From positions 925,510-989,509 of the forward strand of contig ML213512.1 in NCBI GenBank assembly GCA_004369045.1: DNA of 64,000 nucleotides, read 5' to 3'. Position numbers and translations under genes: made by a program. The DNA comes from Heliocybe sulcata (taxonomy: Eukaryota > Basidiomycota > Agaricomycetes > Gloeophyllales > Gloeophyllaceae). This document shows, piece after piece, positions 55,341 through 64,000 of this stretch. The notes beneath the pieces are model-generated. The model made no database searches. It saw only the letters and a program-made list of their open reading frames with translations, and was not told the origin of the DNA. Each line of letters starts with the position of its first letter. The stretch's first letter is position 1.

Positions 55341-57687
55341 AATAGTCAGAGTCCACCTTGCGAGTCTAACAGTGGATGAACCGGTGAAGGACAGCGCTGA
55401 CCGCCAGTACTAGTCGTTCGTACGAAAGGCCTGAATTTTTCCGCAGCTGGATCCTTTGGAGGGTGTACTGCACCAGGAAAGAGAATATTTGCTGCAGTCG
55501 GCGAATCCAAATAGATTCCAATTAGTGCGCTATGTGAATTCGGGCCCCAGCGTTCAACGTTCGACTGGGAGAGAGGTATTGGAACTCCGATTCGCGTCGC
55601 GACGCGTCAATCTCGACGATACGTCACATGATTTTCTACGACATGACGGTCTCCCTTTCTGAGTTCCTTCTGCCTTCTGTCTTGCGGTCCTGCGGCAAAC
55701 GTCTGATGTTTTGTTCCTTATTCTTTCGACCGATGCTGAAGCCTCAGGAGCGGCAACTACTACAGCAGCCGTCCTGAGGAATTCCAGGGACACCTGCTTC
55801 GGACATCTTTGCGTCCATGGATCATTACTCCCGAATCCACGCGGTGGATTGAAAAATCAGCGCATATTACGGTCTGACTCCATACCTTTCTTTGCCGCGA
55901 GGACAACAGTATTCTTCAGAAATGTACTTCAGTCTCCTCCTGGAAACCTGAATAATCTTTACTGTCGATCCTGCCAATGTCATGCCGAGAATTCAACCAA
56001 GTGCGTCGCTCCTCGATCACCATATCACAAGCTCCAGGTCATAGGAAGCTTCTGGAATCTGGGTATCTATAATGCAGTTAGGCTTCCAAGGATTGACATC
56101 TTTACTTTGTGGGCCGAAATACTCACACCAGGTAAAGTTTAGCAATATTGAGCCCCTCGATCGCTGACTCGCCATTCAGGACGACTCAATGATACCCTCA
56201 CCGACCCTCCTCTGACGTAGATACAAGCCGGAGGCGTTACAGCCGACTCATAGACCAACCAGGGGGGGCACTTGAGATGGAGGCATCGTCAATGGTCTCC
56301 AGTGGGAACCAATAATACAATCGTCTCATTTGTTTTTTATTGAGGATGGCATGATGTTTTAACTCAGTATCAAACCCATTCCAGCTCATTGGCAGGCGCT
56401 TGGAAAGCTCACAAGACACGGAACTGAACGGGATGGCCCGGGACCACGGTATGTTATCCATTCCGTATCATTCATGATTTTACGGGTCGATAGAGATCAT
56501 ATATTCTCTTGAATGGTGGTCACTGCGCATCAATTTACTGTACATACAGTCAACACGTATGTCCTTCTCTCAGGCTATCCATGATAGCGCTCGTGCATAT
56601 ACTCACTATCTCCTAAGTATTCGGATTTGTCCATTCAACCGCTCGGTCACTGCATCTCAGTTCTGGGCCATTACTCTGGACTGGCCAATCGAGGACGACG
56701 TCCTCCTGACGTACGCTCTCCAACCGCATGATTTTACAGACATCACCCTCGCGCTCAGCGTAACTGTGTATTCTGGTACGTAATACTTGACGGCTGAGAA
56801 TGCACGTTGGGCCGAAACAATGGTACCAGTGCTGTTCCTCCGCCTACGACTCTTGGATACGGTCCTGGATACGACTGACCCATCGGCCACTCTGAGAGCT
56901 CCTCGAAGGCAGCAACGAGAGGAGCTTATTCTGGAAGCTGCAGATGTGAAGGTGTGACTCAGAACCTCTCTTGGCATACTCCATGGGTGCGGCTGCTCAC
57001 GCAGCATCGTCAGCCTTGCATTTGAGATGAAAGTGACCCCCGATTGAACGGAACTATCTCCTCATCCCCAGCGAAGGACGACATCACGCGTTCGCAGCAA
57101 CCCAGCAACTGCTAAGGCGAGCTATCAAAGAGAAATCAGGCAACTGGTATATCGTAAGGAGAGTACAAGACGCGTTGAACAGATTCCACCAGGTCATGCA
57201 CGCAGGGAGGCAGATGTGGCCATCTGTCTCTGTCAGACGGCGGCGAATTATGGAGAATTCCACGAAGCCGCTGCCAATACAAATAAAACAGCAAGACAAA
57301 CCCTCCTACCTATTCTCCAAAAGCCTACGGAAGTCGGCTGTGAGTGTTTTGCGTTCTAGTTCTGCCAGCGTCTTTGCCTGAAGCCTGCAGACGGCCCGCG
57401 GGGGGAACTTACGTAAAATGCCCTTATGCGGAAGTCGCCCATCGACGGGTCAAAGTGGCTTCTTCAAGTTCTGGACCAGCCACCATACATCTTTGTTACG
57501 TTCCACTCGCTTGCCTATATCGACGTCTTACGGCCACGTATCAGAGAGGACGAGGAGGGCATACTTGAGAAGCGCGTTTACTTGAGTCAGCAGAAAGAGG
57601 TGTGTGGAATTGTCGGGGCAAGTGGTGTCCTTTGCAATGGCGGATTGACTGCATTTCCTCCAGAATTCTCGTAGAGCGCGACGGCGC
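55341..57687. other. Long gene-free interval
   Basis: About 2.3 kb between the start of the GT49 gene and the WW-repeat gene. Open frames up to 143 codons occur (for example 55,711-56,142 plus, 56,657-57,007 minus) but have no domain or consistent splice links. It should contain the two promoters. No repeat with clear ends was found. Confidence 0.45.
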
Positions 57688-59094
57688 ATGGCGATGGTGC
57701 AGAGGGCGAACACGGACACCATTAGGCCACCCTTTCCGGACGCTGGGCAAAGAGATCACTCGGCGCTCGACCTGGTACATACGGCGTACAGACGACTTGA
57801 ACACGAAGAACTCATTCTGTTCCTCAAAGTACGCTCGCTCCCGACAACGGGCAGCGACGACGAGCTGGCCTCTCGGTTAGCTCACTATGACATCAACACT
57901 TACAATATCCCTGGGACGTATACCGGCCCCAAGGCAAGTCCGAATGAACTCCGTACGAAGGCTACGGGCAAATCTGGCTCGCCCTCCACTCTTCCTTCCC
58001 CTCCTGATCCCGTGCCTGCCCCGTCATCATCTCACTTTCCTCCAAAATTCGTAAGGGCGCGGCAGCAGATGCTCGCACCTGATCTGCCCGTCGAGCTGAT
58101 CGCGGAGATCATGGACCGGCTCGGCGACTGGGAGCTGTCGAAAGCAGTCGGTGTCCCCACTTCCCTTCCTCGGCCTTTGTCATGGACAAGAGCATGTCAC
58201 ACCGACGAGGCTCTGCTGACCGGCTACCTGCCCGTCATCCGCTCCTCCGACCCAGGCGTCAACCCGCCCACCAAGGTCGGCACCAGTCTGGCCGTACGCT
58301 TCGGGTATGTCCATGTCCTGGCCTACTTCTTCCTGCATCATCGAGATATCTTCTTGGAAGTGTTTTGTCCGCATAAGATGATACCCACCATCGCGTCAAA
58401 TCACGGCCGGATTGCGGTCTTGTCGTGGTTGAAACACACAATGGACGACAATCCGTGTCTGCCGCGGTTGCAAACCACTGTTATTGCAGAGTGTATTGAC
58501 GGAGCCTCTCGGCACGGGCAGGTTGCGTCCCTAGACTGGTGGCTACAACATTCAGAGCTGGTGGCGGACCGTGTACCCAATCCGCTGCCATTCGAGTATA
58601 CGGACTATGCTCTTGAGTTTGCTTCTGCGAAGAATCATATAGCCGTACTACAGTGGTGGAAGACGCATAATCTGTCCCCGCCATACCTGCCACTAAAACC
58701 CGGACGGTCTCTTGATTTCGCTTCCACCGCTGGCAATATCGACGTGCTGACGTGGTGGGCCTCCTCGTCGATGGAGTTCAAATACGACAAGTCCGCAATG
58801 TACCTTGCTAGTTGCCATGGCAAGGTCGACGTGCTCAAGTGGTGGCTGCAGAGCGGTTTGCGACTTCAGTATGACGGGGAGGTGCTCGTCGGTGCGACGA
58901 AGCATAACCGACCGGAAGTTCTTGAGTGGTGGGATAAAAGCGGGCTGGAAGTACAGTATCGCATGTGCGACGTGGAGGAGGCCCTTGAAGACGCGATCGG
59001 AGGTGGTGAGGAAGCACGCGAGTGGTGGAAGCGCAAAGGTGTGGACTTCAACACTACGGACAAGGAGTGGACACAGCTTCGAAATTTGAATTGA
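57688..59094 (+). CDS. Ankyrin-like repeat protein with SAP-like and F-box-like N-terminus
   Basis: A single open frame of 468 residues. Residues about 35-75 (LEHEELILFLKVRSLPTTGS) resemble a SAP-like helix pair. Around 130-160 an F-box-like segment occurs (LAPDLPVELIAEIMDRLGDW). From about 200 on, diverged ankyrin-type repeats are spaced about 35-40 residues apart, each with a double Trp: LDWWLQHS, LQWWKTHN, LTWWASSS, LKWWLQSG, LEWWDKSG, REWWKRKG. Such WW ankyrin-like proteins are expanded in fungi and oomycetes. An F-box would make it a substrate adaptor of SCF ubiquitin ligases, but that is inference. Start could also be the next Met at codon 3. Intact. Confidence 0.72.
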   Translation: MAMVQRANTDTIRPPFPDAGQRDHSALDLVHTAYRRLEHEELILFLKVRSLPTTGSDDELASRLAHYDINTYNIPGTYTGPKASPNELRTKATGKSGSPSTLPSPPDPVPAPSSSHFPPKFVRARQQMLAPDLPVELIAEIMDRLGDWELSKAVGVPTSLPRPLSWTRACHTDEALLTGYLPVIRSSDPGVNPPTKVGTSLAVRFGYVHVLAYFFLHHRDIFLEVFCPHKMIPTIASNHGRIAVLSWLKHTMDDNPCLPRLQTTVIAECIDGASRHGQVASLDWWLQHSELVADRVPNPLPFEYTDYALEFASAKNHIAVLQWWKTHNLSPPYLPLKPGRSLDFASTAGNIDVLTWWASSSMEFKYDKSAMYLASCHGKVDVLKWWLQSGLRLQYDGEVLVGATKHNRPEVLEWWDKSGLEVQYRMCDVEEALEDAIGGGEEAREWWKRKGVDFNTTDKEWTQLRNLN

Positions 59095-59574
59095 TCAGAA
59101 TCATCCCTTTTTTCTTGTACCGGTGCGTCATGTTTTATTCTCGCCCTACAGCAGACTCATCTGCAGTCATGTTAGACTACAACCTGTATCTATAACAAGT
59201 TCTGCTGCTATCCTTGAGACGCCCTATAGTATCTGCATCGCGTTAATTTTCTAATCCCTACGTCGTCAATAATTTGCCAAACACACGTGCGAAGGAAGAG
59301 CATCAGACAATCATGTACTTCCAGTTGGCGACTGATCTGTTTAACCATTATATACAGGTCGTCACAGCCAATCCGGGCACGCCGATCTTGTGATCTATAG
59401 AATGGTTATCTCGGAAAATGTGGGGAACGCAGTGGCACAGGAATAGCCTTTTTCACCCATGCAGTTATCTGGGCAGAAGTGAATGTTGACGCTTTCGCAG
59501 CCCTCGAGTTATATAGGCAATCGCGGTTACGACCAGCCCGTTTCTCCAACCAACCCGCCTGCTTATATTGGAAG
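59095..59574 (+). promoter_or_regulatory. Upstream region of the SDR gene
   Basis: About 480 bases between two plus-strand genes, carrying the 3' end of one and the promoter of the next. No specific motif stands out and no gene is present. Confidence 0.4.
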
Positions 59575-60921
59575 ATGGCTGACAGCGTACTCCAAAACTT
59601 GACGGCGAGCCGAATATTTGACCTGCGAGGGGTGGTCGCCGTTGTGACGGGAGGTGCCACGGTGAGTACACTGCTTGATCGTAGAAAACTTGCGAAACTG
59701 AAGGGTACGATTCAGGGTATCGGTCTCATGATCAGCACGACACTGATGGCTAACGGTGCGACCGTGTACACCATCGGCCCTGTCCAGCAGGAGCTAGATG
59801 AGTGAGTGCAGATACGATACGGCGGTATGACTTACCGTTTATGACCTATAGTGCGGCCAAGCTCTGGAACGAGGGTGCTGCGAAGGAGCCTAACAGGGGA
59901 CGTATGTACGGTTTGGCTGGTGACATCAGATCGAAGGTGAGTAACCTTCCTGCAACGCCAAAAACCAGTATTTACACTCGCCATAGTCAGAGGCGAAACG
60001 TTTGGCTCAGGAGATTGAGAAGAAAGAGAAGCATATTACAGTACTCTTCAACAACGCGGGGTAGGTCCTCTTGCTCTTACCTGCTTCACTTAAGAGCGAA
60101 CTCGGTAGTATCATGCGGGGTACGACGGACCGGCCAAAACCAGGCGCGACAGCAGCGGACTTCCTCGCTGCGTATTTTGACCCCATCACCGAGGACGATT
60201 TCGACAACTCCCTCCGAACCAACACCTTCGGTCACTACTGGATGACATTCGCTTTCCTCCCTCTATTAGAGAAGTGGAAGAGCCCTGATAACCCACTGTC
60301 GAACAAATTCCCGCCGCAGGTGATCATGACGACGAGTAACACCGGTTGGCTAAAGGTAAGCATTCTCTGCAAGGTTGAGCATGTAGCTTGATGGTGTTGT
60401 ATAGGACATAGCGTGTGCCATCAATTCCTTCCCCTATCACTTCTCAAAGGCTGCCCTCGGCCAAGCCACGGCGTCTCTCGCTCATGAGTTGTTGCCACTG
60501 GGAATCCGAGTCAACGGGATCGCTCCCGGTCCGGTCCAAACAGCGGTCAGTAACTTTGTTCTTCTCATAGAGCGAGGGCTGACGGCACACTGTTGTCAGA
60601 TGAACTCGCCGGGAACCGTCAACGAGCTTGGTATTCCTACCGGTCCCCCGGCGAGCAGCTGGGATGCGTTCATGATCCCTCTTGGAGTGTCGAGCGCTCC
60701 GAACAGGGACATCGGCACCGTCGTGCTGATGTTGGTCGCCAACTGGTATATCAGCGGTACGTCATATCTTCTCCGTCTCCGAACATCAACTTATTGCCGG
60801 CGCATTTCAGGAGAAACCGTTCTAGTAGATGGTGGAGTGAGTTTCCTCTACATTTGCTCTGGTCTTCGTGATCCTGACTCTTGAAAATCAGACTCTGCTC
60901 AAGCATCCGTCTTCATATTAA
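59575..60921 (+). CDS. Classical short-chain dehydrogenase/reductase
   Basis: About nine exons from ATG 59,575 (MADSVLQNLTASRIFDLRG). The cofactor motif is VVTGGATGIG, split by the first intron; NNAG precedes the fourth intron, whose acceptor at TTAAGAG restores frame to ELGSIMRGTTD. Then come TTSNTGWLK in place of the usual catalytic Ser strand, FPYHFSKAALGQ (Tyr-x-x-x-Lys), GIRVNGIAPGPV and GETVLVDGG, ending at TAA 60,919-60,921. It should oxidise or reduce a small alcohol or ketone with NAD(P). The neighbouring P450 copy B could share a pathway, though no backbone enzyme is nearby. Intact as read. Confidence 0.82.
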
Positions 60922-61089
60922 TGATATTTGGAGAAGCTGGGCAAATCATACCCAGAAGCACTACATATATTCATGTGGCAATGCCCAAGGAATCGTAGCA
61001 TAAAAAAACAGACATTCAGACACGATGAACCAGTTCAGCATACCAACTTATATCATAGTCGGGAAAAAGTGTGCGAGACATAGCTGGCC

Positions 61090-61470
61090 GCCTGCCGAAG
61101 ATCTAGTCCGACGTTTCATACTAGCCTCCATGCACGGAACATCAGATGTCTTATATGCAGCATATAAAGTTTTGAGCAAACATCACCATTTGTCTGCATC
61201 ACAAAGCGGAAGTACCCACGCCTTTCCGATGCGTTACATGGCGCCCGCCTCGGAAGCACGAAGAAGCTGCTCTTCACCAGTCGCGCCGGTTGGCTGAACA
61301 TATCTCAGTAACGAAGGCATTGGAATCGACGAATGTGGCTTCGTCGAGTTCAGGGAGTTTGATGGCTGGCAACTCGCGGTGGTGTCCCAAGAAAGGTGAC
61401 AATATCCTTATGACCTTTCCTCCGGTAGGCAAAACACTGGGGAATAACATCGAGATAACGGACGCTTGTT
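61090..61470 (-). pseudogene. Cytochrome P450 relic fragment
   Basis: Minus-strand translation gives patches that align with the C-terminal third of copy B. LFPSVLPTGGKV matches SFPRVVPDEGRV, LDEATFVDSNAF matches FDTATFPDPEAF, and ARLVKSSFFVLP matches GRLERNRLFFAF just before where the haem loop should be. The haem cysteine loop and the N-terminal two thirds are missing or unrecognisable. It lies immediately downstream of copy B in the same orientation, so it is best explained as the remains of a tandem duplicate. Confidence 0.6.
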
Positions 61471-61622
61471 CCAGCCGTCATAGAGATATATAAGAAGACT
61501 ATCAATACATGTCAGTAAACGCATTTTGCTGAGCTCTGGCAGACGCGACCTTGAGGTATGAGAGATATCAGTGTCAGCGACAGATATACCGCAATGGAAG
61601 TACGTGCCTCATTTATGCGTTC

Positions 61623-63351
61623 TCAAACATCCAGGGCATGAAAGGACAGGAGACAAATCTGATCCTTCGGTCTCGAAACTATGATCTGATCCGAAATCTC
61701 CATACTACCTTTCATATCGGGCGCAACCGACGTCTTATACGCGGAATATACCTCCCTCAGGAGCACCTTCATTTCCAGCGTTGCGAAACTGGCGAGCTGG
61801 TCAGTTATACGTCAAAAGTAAGGTCAGCATAGCCTACTGCTTTCCAATACATCCTGTGCCACCGCCCCCGAATGCGAAGAAAAGCCTGTTACGCTCCAAT
61901 CGGCCCTCTTCCTCCAACCACCTCTCGGGGATGAAGGCCTCCGGATCAGGGAAGGTCGCAGTGTCGAAGCGATGTAGGGTCCATGGCTGGCAACTCACGA
62001 CGGTGCCAGCAGGCAGGAAGTATCCGTCAAGCACTCGGCCCTCGTCCGGCACGACCCTCGGGAACGATATTGGCGCCGGTCCATATACCCGCAAACCTTC
62101 TTGTACAACCGCATCCAGGTAAGGAAGGTCGTCAACAGAAGCGCTAGCGTTCTGATGTAGTTCAGTGCGAAGTCGTTCTTGGATAGGAGCAGCTTCGGGA
62201 AGCGAGAGGTGCCACATAAGAAAGCATAAAGCGTCGCCCGTCGTATCAATACCCGCGACGACTTGATCCATTATCTCAGACGCAATTTCCAGAGGAGGTA
62301 TAGCCTCCTTCGCTTTTTGATACCTGTACAGAATAGTGGACTCGTCCACATCGGATTTCGCGCACGTCCCCCGGACATAGTTCAGGACGTATCCCGATTG
62401 CGGGCCTTTCCGGTCCCGGAATAGCCGAGCACAGAGCTCGTAAAGTTTGTGGAGACGGGGGAAGTACAACTCCGTATATCGTGCTGACGAAGGACAACCT
62501 TTTAGTACGATCCGCAATAGTCGTGAGGTTGTGTACCTTTTATGGTGTCATGGTAGCAAAGTTCCTCGACTTGTCTCATGTCTTCCCCACCATTTATGGA
62601 GTGCGTGCCATACGGATGCAGGAGGTAATGCGTAATAGTGTCAAGGGCGAAAGCGTGTAAGTAAACCTATTACGTATCAATTGTTACTTGCATGGGTATA
62701 ACGGACCTGAACAGTTACTTACGTAGATATCGACGCTATTCTTGGCAGCAATCAGCTGGGAGACCCTCGAGGTGAAGGCCCGGACGTGTTCTTCCACAAT
62801 CGCGGTAACGTTCGGTTGCATGATATACGTCTTCGTGAACCGGTCTGCCACTCTCTTCCTGCGCTCTGCATGCTACAGCATTCCTAGACGTTAGCAGCGT
62901 TTGACATGAATCTCCACCACGCACATGTCCTTTGTGGAGCGTCGAGAACATATTCCTAACAAAATGCAAGAGTTAGCCTCGGTGCAATCGACCTTTTTGA
63001 AGTTCCAGAAGCATACTTCGCCCCGCGAAAGTGCTCGAACAGTGTATAAAAATTAGTTTTCTCGTATCCGCTGCCTCCAACGGAGTAGATCTGTTTGACA
63101 GCTTCCACTGTAGCAAATGAAACTTCATCAGGAGCAATCCTGACGGCGGGTCCGTAGCGCTTGTGTAAGTCATGAAGATACAACCGGCGGTTGGCAGCGT
63201 ATTCATGATATGTAAGAGGCAGCCGGGTAAGATGGCAAAGCCAAGAGCCAGGGATGTGTCTCAATGGTGAGGCGCATAGATTGTAGTACAAGACATAGAC
63301 GAGACGGACGACAAGACCAGCGCACAGGACGTTTATCACGAGCATGGCCAT
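61623..63351 (-). CDS. Cytochrome P450 (copy B) with altered haem-loop arginine
   Basis: About six exons, around 500 residues, from ATG 63,351 (MAMLVINVLCAGLVVRLVY) to TGA 61,625-61,623. It keeps the membrane anchor, AVRIAPDEVSF, GGSGYEKTNFY, the I-helix VAGIDTTGDAL, the ExxR helix DAVVQEGLRV and FIPERWLEEEG. The haem loop reads FGGGGTGCIG: the Cys ligand is present but the nearly invariant Arg two residues before it is Thr (ACA codon). Copy A has Arg there. That Arg contacts a haem propionate, so activity may be lost or changed. The rest of the frame is intact and ends SRPKDQICLLSF. Introns match copy A. Confidence 0.85.
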
Positions 63352-64000
63352 CTGATGTGCGTACGACAGGCTCGAATGTTGATATCGCCGCCTGGATTGA
63401 CCTCTGGATGAGACAACGTAGCGGTCGAGGATAAGGAATGCCAGAGGAGTCCTTATCGCAGCGGTACGGCTTTAAGGAGATGATCTCACGGTCGCAAGGC
63501 TGTCTCCGAGCTATCTTTGCAACTCAGAGGAAGGCGTGGTCCGCCCTCGGAAGCAAGAAGCATGCACGAAGACCGCTAACGTGACGAACTCGACACTAGA
63601 TAGGAGATTGAGAGGGTAAAGCCAGCTATAAACTGCCCGTGCCTAGTATGTCGATACACCGCGAATACCATGTGTCGGATAGAGTGGTGCCGGACGAGAC
63701 CTCCATGGGCAGGATCGAGTGGTTCCTGACAGCACCAGATGTCCATGCAATGAATTAGGTGATAACATATGAGCTATGATACATTACCCTCTTCATCAGC
63801 AACGGCCATAGCAGGAATGTCAGTAATGTACCTGAGTTAAGAACGAAGAAAGCTCACGCGCTACTGATACAACACGCCCATCGAATCCAACTCAAAGCAA
63901 ACCGAATCCCTGCTCAGAGACATATCGTCTAGACAGGTGCACCTTGATCTGGCAGTCTCTCGATAGCGTATCGTCTCGTGACGATATACATCAGAGGCAC
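63352..64000 (-). promoter_or_regulatory. Upstream region of P450 copy B
   Basis: About 650 bases to the window edge with no coding character in any frame. It should contain the promoter of copy B. No repeat like the tandem site upstream of copy A was seen. Confidence 0.4.

Noticed and set aside
57688-63351. Secondary-metabolite cluster (P450, SDR, P450 relic)
   Set aside because: No terpene synthase, polyketide synthase, NRPS, transporter or pathway regulator is present nearby.
1-64000. CRISPR arrays, bacterial operons, riboswitches, retroelement long terminal repeats
   Set aside because: No regularly spaced repeats, no polycistronic layout, and no paired direct long terminal repeats or polymerase motifs were seen; the gene structure is eukaryotic.

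Overview
The window looks like nuclear DNA of a basidiomycete, most likely an Agaricomycete. Genes sit close together on both strands, carry many short introns of about 50-65 bases with GTRNGT...YAG borders, and encode typical fungal families: Hrd3/SEL1L, Nab2/ZC3H14, Erv14/cornichon, REX2, a TmpA-like membrane protein, GH128, GH18, NAGK, GT49 and microsomal P450s. There are no operons or ribosome-binding sites. All exon joins below come from reading splice sites by eye and from recalled family sequences. No database search was possible.

Layout. 1-5.6 kb has no gene I can name; only short coding-like patches remain. 5.7-13 kb holds a small-protein gene with an early in-frame stop, a DUF1917/BLES03-type (eIF4E-like fold) gene, an unrecognised gene with a SAP-like helix pair, an intron-bearing tRNA-Leu(CAA) and a serine/arginine-rich nuclear-type gene. 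13-14.8 kb is non-coding apart from a decayed tRNA-like unit. 14.8-24.1 kb is well preserved: a DEK_C-SWIB protein, Hrd3 (ERAD), a cytochrome P450, a divergent promoter, and Nab2. 24.6-31.1 kb has an unrecognised large protein, a PTAR1-like prenyltransferase-alpha-repeat protein, a possible small gene and the oligoribonuclease REX2. A 792-bp CACTA-like non-autonomous transposon lies directly upstream of REX2. 32.3-34.5 kb is TmpA-like, and 34.5-37.5 kb shows no gene.

37.5-55.3 kb is rich in wall and sugar functions: a GH128 glucanase with a GPI-like tail, a GH18 chitinase, a double-psi beta-barrel secreted protein, a GlcNAc kinase and a GT49 glycosyltransferase. Interspersed are an AAA ATPase, a GRE2-like reductase, Erv14 and a metallo-beta-lactamase-fold protein. 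A 142-bp mariner-type MITE lies at 49.6 kb. 57.7-63.4 kb has an ankyrin-like WW-repeat protein, a classical SDR, a P450 relic and a second P450, paralogous to the one at 20 kb, whose haem-loop arginine is replaced by threonine.

Points most worth a second look: the transposon end that supplies an in-frame upstream ATG to REX2; consecutive 8-nt and 17-nt micro-exons in REX2; the R-to-T change in the second P450; and single-base disruptions in several otherwise conserved host genes, which may be true decay or assembly error. I did not find a clearly new multi-gene system.
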